64,000 nt of DNA from Ruegeria_C sp041537925. Its GTDB lineage: Bacteria > Pseudomonadota > Alphaproteobacteria > Rhodobacterales > Rhodobacteraceae. Shown piece after piece: positions 59,070 to 64,000 of the stretch; position 1 is the first letter of the stretch, and each line of letters opens with the position of its first letter. The position numbers and the translations under genes were made by a program. The notes under the pieces are model-generated. The model had not been told where the DNA came from, did no database searches, and was given only the letters and a program-made list of their open reading frames with translations. The stretch lies in assembly GCF_041537925.1 (NCBI RefSeq), contig NZ_JBGOSH010000004.1:62001-126000 (forward strand), given 5' to 3'.

Positions 59070-60512
59070 ATGATCCAGGCTGATCTGACCGTAATCCTGC
59101 CCGAGATTGTGCTGTCCGTCTATGCGATGGCCGCGCTGATCGGGGCTGTCTATACGCGCAAGGATGCGCTGGGGCCGCTTCTGGTCTGGACCACTGCCGG
59201 GCTGATGGCGGCGCTGGCGATCTGGATCGCGGTGCAGCCAAACGCCACGCAGGTGGCCTTCAACGGCATGTTCATCAATGACGGATTCGCGCGGTTTGCC
59301 AAGGTTGCTGTGCTGCTGTCGGCGGCGGTGATCCTGGTCATGAGCCAGGACTATATGTCGCGCCGGGGGCTGTTGCGGTTTGAGTACCCGCTGCTGATCG
59401 CTTTGGCAGCCGTGGGCATGATGATGATGGTCAGCGCCGGTGATCTGATGTCGCTTTATATGGGGCTGGAGCTGCAATCGCTGTCGCTTTATGTGGTGGC
59501 CGCCCTGCGCCGCGACAGTGCGAAATCGACCGAGGCCGGTCTGAAATATTTCGTGCTGGGCGCGCTGAGTTCCGGGCTGCTGCTATACGGCGCGTCGCTG
59601 GTCTATGGCTTTGCGGGCACCACGCTCTTTACCGGGATCATCCAGACTGCCACCCATGGTGATATGTCATTGGGGATGCTCTTTGGCTTGATCTTCCTGA
59701 TCTCGGGCCTGGCCTTCAAAGTGTCTGCCGTACCCTTCCACATGTGGACCCCCGACGTCTACGAGGGCTCGCCAACGCCGATCACGGCCTTTTTCGCCAC
59801 TGCGCCGAAAGTGGCTGCGATGGCACTGTTTGCGCGGGTGATGCATGACGCTTTCGGTGGTGCCGTGACGGACTGGCAGCAGGTGATCGTCCTGCTTTCG
59901 GTGTTGTCGATGTTCCTGGGTGCGATTGCAGCGATCGGGCAGCGCAACATCAAGCGGCTGATGGCGTTCTCCTCGATCGCCCATATGGGTTACGGGTTGA
60001 TCGGCCTAGCCGCCGGGACCGAAATGGGCATTAAGGCGATGCTGATGTATCTGGCGATCTATGTGACGATGAATGTCGGCACCTTCGCCTTTATCCTGAT
60101 GATGGAGCGGGACGGCCAGCCGGTCACCGATATCGACGCGCTGCGCCAATATTCGCGCCGCGAACCGGCCAAGGCGCTGGCCGTGATGATCCTGATGTTC
60201 AGCCTGGCGGGCGTGCCGCCGATGCTGGGCTTCTTCGCCAAGTTCGGAGTCTGGCAGGCCGGGATCTCGGCCGATCTGTTCGGGCTTGTCGTGGCCTCGG
60301 CCATCGCCTCGGTGATCGGCGCGTTCTATTACTTGCGCATCGTTTTCTACATGTATTTCGGGGCCGAGAACGAAGACCAACTCGACACCAATTCTTCGCC
60401 GGTCCTGTGGGGTGCGCTGATGGCCTCGGCGGCGCTGATGATCGTCGGTGTGTTCTATCAGTTCGGCGTCGAAGGTGCGGCGGCGGCAGCGGCAGCAACC
60501 CTTGTCAACTGA
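59070..60512 (+). CDS. nuoN: NADH-quinone oxidoreductase subunit N
   Basis: 480-residue antiporter-like ND2 subunit with about 14 helices. Conserved: LMSLYMGLELQSLSLYVVAALRRDSAKSTEAGLKYFVLGALSSGLLLYGASLVYG, SGLAFKVSAVPFHMWTPDVYEGSPTPITAFFATAPK, and MAFSSIAHMGYGLIGL. Last nuo gene; GGGGGCCGGAG upstream of the start. A terminator hairpin follows 24 bases after the stop. Confidence 0.98.
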   Translation: MIQADLTVILPEIVLSVYAMAALIGAVYTRKDALGPLLVWTTAGLMAALAIWIAVQPNATQVAFNGMFINDGFARFAKVAVLLSAAVILVMSQDYMSRRGLLRFEYPLLIALAAVGMMMMVSAGDLMSLYMGLELQSLSLYVVAALRRDSAKSTEAGLKYFVLGALSSGLLLYGASLVYGFAGTTLFTGIIQTATHGDMSLGMLFGLIFLISGLAFKVSAVPFHMWTPDVYEGSPTPITAFFATAPKVAAMALFARVMHDAFGGAVTDWQQVIVLLSVLSMFLGAIAAIGQRNIKRLMAFSSIAHMGYGLIGLAAGTEMGIKAMLMYLAIYVTMNVGTFAFILMMERDGQPVTDIDALRQYSRREPAKALAVMILMFSLAGVPPMLGFFAKFGVWQAGISADLFGLVVASAIASVIGAFYYLRIVFYMYFGAENEDQLDTNSSPVLWGALMASAALMIVGVFYQFGVEGAAAAAAATLVN

Positions 60513-60536
60513 TAGCATGTCCAATCACCCACACCG

Positions 60537-60563
60537 GGCCCGGTTGCTGAACCGGGCCTTTTT
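60537..60563 (+). terminator. Rho-independent terminator between nuoN and birA
   Basis: Perfect 9-base stem GGCCCGGTT / AACCGGGCC (60537-60545, 60550-60558) with loop GCTG, followed by TTTTT (60559-60563). It ends only three bases before the birA start codon, so the hairpin and U-tract occupy the region where a ribosome-binding site should be. Confidence 0.85.
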
Positions 60564-60566
60564 GCC

Positions 60567-61316
60567 ATGAGCATCTGGCCTGAAGCCTATGGCAAGCGGG
60601 TGCTGGACGAGGTCGACAGCACCCTGAACGAGGCTGCAAGGATCGCGCCTGCGCTGACCGGGCCCGAATGGATCCTGGCCCATCGCCAAACCGCCGCGCG
60701 CGGACGTCGCGGGCGGGCCTGGGCCAATCCGACCGGTAATCTGGCTGCCACCTTGGTTATGCGCCCGTTCGGAACCGCCGAAAACGCCGCGCTGCGCAGC
60801 TTTATCGCCGCGCTTGCCCTGTTCGATGCCTGTGTCGCTGTGACCGGGCGTGCGAACGGGCTAACGTTGAAATGGCCCAACGACGTGCTGCTCAACGGTG
60901 GCAAGTTGGCAGGCATCCTGCTGGAAAGCGCGGGCCAGGGGCAGGGTGTCAACTATCTGGCCATCGGTATCGGTGTGAACCTGGCTGAGGCCCCGGCTGC
61001 CGCACAGGTCGAGGACGGTGCGCTGCGCCCGGTCTCGCTGTTTTCGGAGACCGGTGCGCTGGTCACGCCCGAGGATTTCCTGACCGAACTCGCCGCCGCT
61101 TTTGCCCGCTACGAGACGCAGTTCCAGAGCTATGGCTTCGAGCCGATCCGGCAGGCCTGGCTCGCCCGTGCTGCTAGGCTGGGCGAGGTGATTACTGCGC
61201 GGACCTCCACCAATGAAACGGTCGGCACGTTCGAGACGGTGGACGGGCAGGGCAATCTTGTCCTATTGACCGCCAAAGGCCGCGCTAGCATTCCTGCGGC
61301 GGATATCTATTTCTGA
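60567..61316 (+). CDS. birA: Biotin--[acetyl-CoA-carboxylase] ligase
   Basis: 249-residue biotin protein ligase without an N-terminal DNA-binding domain, so not a repressor. The start region has EVDSTLNEAARIA; the biotinyl-AMP loop reads QTAARGRRGRAWANPTGNLAATLVM (about residues 38-62); KWPNDVLLNGGKLAGILLE holds the catalytic Lys. Substrates would include MccA in this window. The start at 60567 has no ribosome-binding site because the terminator lies directly upstream; no better in-frame start is apparent. coaX follows after 12 bases. Confidence 0.93.
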   Translation: MSIWPEAYGKRVLDEVDSTLNEAARIAPALTGPEWILAHRQTAARGRRGRAWANPTGNLAATLVMRPFGTAENAALRSFIAALALFDACVAVTGRANGLTLKWPNDVLLNGGKLAGILLESAGQGQGVNYLAIGIGVNLAEAPAAAQVEDGALRPVSLFSETGALVTPEDFLTELAAAFARYETQFQSYGFEPIRQAWLARAARLGEVITARTSTNETVGTFETVDGQGNLVLLTAKGRASIPAADIYF

Positions 61317-61328
61317 GGACCAAAGCGC

Positions 61329-62108
61329 ATGCTACTGGCGATTGATTGCGGCAATACCAATACCGTGTTCTCGATCTGGGATGGGCAGGAGTTTCTGTGC
61401 ACCCTGCGCACCTCGACCCACCATTCACGCACGGCGGATGCCTATTTCACCTGGTACTCGACGCTGGTGAAACATTACGGGATCGAGGCGGAAATAACCG
61501 ATGTGGTGATCTCGTCCACGGTGCCGCGCGTGGTGTTCAACCTGCGGGTCTTCGCGGACCGGTTCTTTGGCTGCCGCCCGCTGGTAGTGGGCAAGCCCGA
61601 CTGTCTGCTGCCCTTTCCGCCCCGCGTGGATGAGGGCACACAGGTCGGCCCCGACCGGCTGGTCAACACCGCCGGGGCCTTTGACCGGCATGGCGGCGAT
61701 TTGATCGTGGTGGATTTCGGCACTGCGACCACCTTCGACGTGGTAGCGCATGACGGTGCTTATGTGGGCGGCGTGATCTCGCCCGGCGTCAACCTGAGCC
61801 TCGAAGCGCTGCACCTGGCGGCGGCTGCGTTGCCGCATGTGGATATCTCGAAACCGCAGAAAGTGATCGGCACCAATACCGTGGAGTGCATCCAGTCCGG
61901 TGTGTTCTGGGGCTATGTCGGTCTGGTGCGCGAGGTCTGCGAACGGATACGGGGCGAATATGGCAGCCCGATGAAAATTGTCGCAACCGGGGGGCTGGCA
62001 CCGTTGTTCCAGCAATCCGCCCAGTTGTTCGACACATTCGAAGACGATCTGACGATGCACGGATTGACCGTGATCCATCGCTATAACAAGGATAGTGGCT
62101 CTCAATGA
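61329..62108 (+). CDS. coaX: Type III pantothenate kinase
   Basis: 259-residue ASKHA-fold kinase for the first step of CoA synthesis. Phosphate-1 motif MLLAIDCGNTNTVFSIWDG (residues 1-19), pantothenate/dimer motif GPDRLVNTAGAF, phosphate-2 motif VVDFGTATTFDVV, and adenosine-side VVATGGLAPLF. Length normal. The stop overlaps the rnj start (ATGA). Co-expression with complex I, biotin ligase and RNase J is the usual alphaproteobacterial arrangement. Confidence 0.95.
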   Translation: MLLAIDCGNTNTVFSIWDGQEFLCTLRTSTHHSRTADAYFTWYSTLVKHYGIEAEITDVVISSTVPRVVFNLRVFADRFFGCRPLVVGKPDCLLPFPPRVDEGTQVGPDRLVNTAGAFDRHGGDLIVVDFGTATTFDVVAHDGAYVGGVISPGVNLSLEALHLAAAALPHVDISKPQKVIGTNTVECIQSGVFWGYVGLVREVCERIRGEYGSPMKIVATGGLAPLFQQSAQLFDTFEDDLTMHGLTVIHRYNKDSGSQ

Positions 62109-63772
62109 GCAGTGAACGATTGATTTACCTTCCCCTTGGCGGGGCGGGCGAGATAGGCATGAACGCCTATGTGTATGGCTATGGCGCACCGGGCAAGGAA
62201 CGGCTGATCCTGGTTGATCTGGGCGTGGCCTTTCCCGATATGGATACGACGCCCGGCGTCGACCTGATCTTTGCCGATCTTACCTGGCTGAAAGAACGCG
62301 CTGACCGGCTCGAGGCGATCTTTGTCACCCATGCGCATGAGGATCATGTGGGCGCGGTCTCGCTCAACTATGCAGCGCTGAACGTGCCGGTCTATGCCCG
62401 CGCTTTCACCGCCAATATCGCGCGGCGCAAGATGGAGGAGCGTGGCCACGCGCCAGAGGCCGTGCGCACGGCCTCGCCCTGGCCCGAACAGATCGAGGCC
62501 GGGCCGTTCAAGGTGGGCTTCCTGCCGGTGTCGCATTCGATCCCGGAAAGTGCCGGACTGGTCATCGACACGCCCGGCGGGCGGATCGTGCATTCGGGTG
62601 ATTTCAAGCTGGATGCAGATCCCGTGGTGGGTGAGGCGTTTGACCCCGATCTCTGGGCCGAAGTGGCGAAATCCGGGGTGAAAGCGCTGGTCTGCGACAG
62701 CACCAACGTGTTTTCGTCCCATCCGGGCCGCTCCGAATCCGAGGTCGGACCGGAGATCACCAAGCTGGTGGCCGGGGCCAAGGGCATGGTGGTCGCCACA
62801 ACCTTCGCCTCGAATGTGGCGCGTGTGAAAACCCTGGCCGAGGCGGGCGCGCGGGCAGGGCGATCTGTCGTGTTGCTGGGCCGTGCCATGCGGCGGATGA
62901 TCGAAGCGGCGGTCGAGACCGGCGTGCTCAGCGATTTTCCCAAGGTCATCAGCCCGGAAGAGGCGCAGGATGTTCCGCGTGGCAATCTGATGCTGATCGT
63001 GACCGGCAGCCAGGGCGAGCGCCGCGCTGCCAGCGCGCAGCTTGCTCGCGGCAAGTATCGCGGGCTGTCGCTGGCCGAAGGCGATCTGTTCCTGTTCTCG
63101 TCCAAAACCATTCCCGGCAACGAAAAGGGTGTGATCCGCATCATGAACCAGCTCAGCGAAATGGGCGTGGACGTGGTTGATGACAGTTCGGGGCTTTATC
63201 ATGTCTCAGGCCATGCCAACCGCCCCGATCTGGAGCGCGTGCATCAGATCGTCGATCCGCAGATGGTGATCCCGATGCATGGCGAACACCGTCACTTGCG
63301 CGAACACGCGAAACTGGCCGAGGCCGCAGGCCGCGCCGGGATCGTCGCGGTCAATGGCATGATGCTGGACCTCAGCGGCAACGCGCCCAAGGTTGCCGAC
63401 TATATCGAAACGGGTCGCACCTATCTGGATGGCAGCGTCCAGATCGGCGCTCTGGACGGGGTGGTACGTGATCGTATCCGCATGGCGCTGAACGGCCATG
63501 TGATCGTGACAGCCATTCTGGACGAAGAGGATGAGCCGCTGGGCGAACCCTGGTGCGACACCAAGGGCCTGCCGGAAACCGGCAACTCGCGCGCGGCGCT
63601 GATCGAGGTGCTGGAAGAGGATTTGAACCAGTTCCTGATGCGGGCCGACAAGAAGACCCTGCGCGACGATGACAAGCTGGAAGAGGCGCTGCGCCGGATC
63701 ACCCGCCAGTCTGCCCTGACCGAGATCGGCCGCAAACCGGAAGTGACGGTGGTGGTAAGCCGGATGCGCTGA
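62105..63772 (+). CDS. rnj: Ribonuclease J
   Basis: 555-residue metallo-beta-lactamase/beta-CASP RNase with 5'-exonuclease and endonuclease activity in mRNA turnover and rRNA maturation. The metal site is THAHEDHVGAV (HxHxDH), with further ligands in PVSHSIPESAG and HSGDFKLDADP. The beta-CASP part includes TGSQGERRAAS, and SGHANRPDLERVHQIVDPQMVIPMHGEHRHL has the final His motifs. A C-terminal domain follows from about residue 460. Convergent with the NUDIX gene, 5 bases apart. Confidence 0.95.
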   Translation: MSSERLIYLPLGGAGEIGMNAYVYGYGAPGKERLILVDLGVAFPDMDTTPGVDLIFADLTWLKERADRLEAIFVTHAHEDHVGAVSLNYAALNVPVYARAFTANIARRKMEERGHAPEAVRTASPWPEQIEAGPFKVGFLPVSHSIPESAGLVIDTPGGRIVHSGDFKLDADPVVGEAFDPDLWAEVAKSGVKALVCDSTNVFSSHPGRSESEVGPEITKLVAGAKGMVVATTFASNVARVKTLAEAGARAGRSVVLLGRAMRRMIEAAVETGVLSDFPKVISPEEAQDVPRGNLMLIVTGSQGERRAASAQLARGKYRGLSLAEGDLFLFSSKTIPGNEKGVIRIMNQLSEMGVDVVDDSSGLYHVSGHANRPDLERVHQIVDPQMVIPMHGEHRHLREHAKLAEAAGRAGIVAVNGMMLDLSGNAPKVADYIETGRTYLDGSVQIGALDGVVRDRIRMALNGHVIVTAILDEEDEPLGEPWCDTKGLPETGNSRAALIEVLEEDLNQFLMRADKKTLRDDDKLEEALRRITRQSALTEIGRKPEVTVVVSRMR

Positions 63773-63777
63773 CCGGT

Positions 63778-64000
63778 TCAGTCGTCGGTCATATGGTGCC
63801 CACGCAGACGCAGGAACAGGCTCTGCTCGTCATCATTGCGAAAGAACGGAACCGAGGCGGGCGGGGTCATGTCCTGCGTCCGCTCGGTGATCTCGGCCAA
63901 GACCACCTCAGTAATGAAGGGCAGGTCGAATGTTCGCACCTCGCTCAGCGGGATCCATTGCAGATGCGACAGCTCGTCCGAGGCGCGCGAGAAATCGTCG
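63778..64000 (-). CDS. NUDIX hydrolase, C-terminal fragment (5' end outside window)
   Basis: The reverse strand encodes the last 73 residues of a protein: DDFSRASDELSHLQWIPLSEVRTFDLPFITEVVLAEITERTQD, then an ending LRLRGHHMTDD. The WIPLSEVRTFDLPFITEVVL segment is the typical end of a NUDIX domain (after the NUDIX box), so the GX5EX7REUXEEXGU box itself should lie beyond base 64000. Substrate unknown. Convergent with rnj. Confidence 0.75.
   Translation of the reverse strand, partial: DDFSRASDELSHLQWIPLSEVRTFDLPFITEVVLAEITERTQDMTPPASVPFFRNDDEQSLFLRLRGHHMTDD

Noticed and set aside
57583..59241. 552-codon open frame antisense to nuoM/nuoN
   Set aside because: Product is dominated by His, Gln and Arg, typical of an antisense shadow; no ribosome site or motif.

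Overview
The window looks like chromosomal DNA of a marine alphaproteobacterium of the Rhodobacteraceae (roseobacter group). The evidence is the high G+C content with strong third-position bias, the complex I operon interrupted by small extra genes and followed by birA, coaX and rnj, the fused 523-residue PntA, and the leucine-degradation cluster. Assignments rest on reading motifs in the sequence; no database search was run. I saw no rRNA, tRNA, CRISPR array, insertion sequence or prophage.

Layout. 1-9.9 kb: a truncated valS, an isoquinoline-1-oxidoreductase-type molybdenum hydroxylase (iorBA) divergent from its likely TetR regulator, kynureninase, an isoprenylcysteine methyltransferase-like membrane protein, and the proton-translocating transhydrogenase pntAB. 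10-16.5 kb: a DUF3422 protein, an MFS transporter, and an amino-acid/amide catabolism set (argE-like M20 deacetylase, DadA-like oxidase, M20D amidohydrolase). 16.5-19.4 kb, minus strand: moaA, waaA and a hot-dog thioesterase. 19.4-21.1 kb: a lipoprotein, about 540 bases that I could not explain, and an A+T-richer secreted protein. 21-28.9 kb: glmU-glmS with PPOX, AlkD and SnoaL-like genes leftward; gph, a DegT-family aminotransferase and a Lys-rich coiled-coil protein rightward.

29-40.1 kb holds the leucine/isovalerate (liu) pathway: ivd, an acyl-CoA synthetase, mccB, mccA, HMG-CoA lyase and a methylglutaconyl-CoA hydratase. Small unrelated genes sit between them, including two six-cysteine exported proteins that appear to be homologous and two very short ORFs joined to their neighbours by stop/start overlaps. 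The ivd promoter is bracketed by two copies of TGAAC-N4-GTTCA. ompW, divergent from the synthetase, has an FNR-type box.

40.3-63.8 kb is one long rightward operon with all 14 nuo genes (A-N), then birA, coaX and rnj. Fourteen additional small genes are interleaved with the 14 core genes: membrane, exported and lipoproteins, an NTF2-like protein, a MAPEG protein, a DUF3291 protein and a carboxymuconolactone-decarboxylase-like protein. Two of the exported proteins look like diverged paralogues. A strong terminator hairpin lies immediately before the birA start. The window closes with a truncated NUDIX hydrolase on the minus strand.

Functional links: leucine catabolism and complex I both feed respiration, PntAB links NADH and NADPH through the proton gradient, and BirA would biotinylate MccA. 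The most distinctive feature of the window is the alternation of core metabolic genes with small, mostly exported, accessory genes in both large operons.
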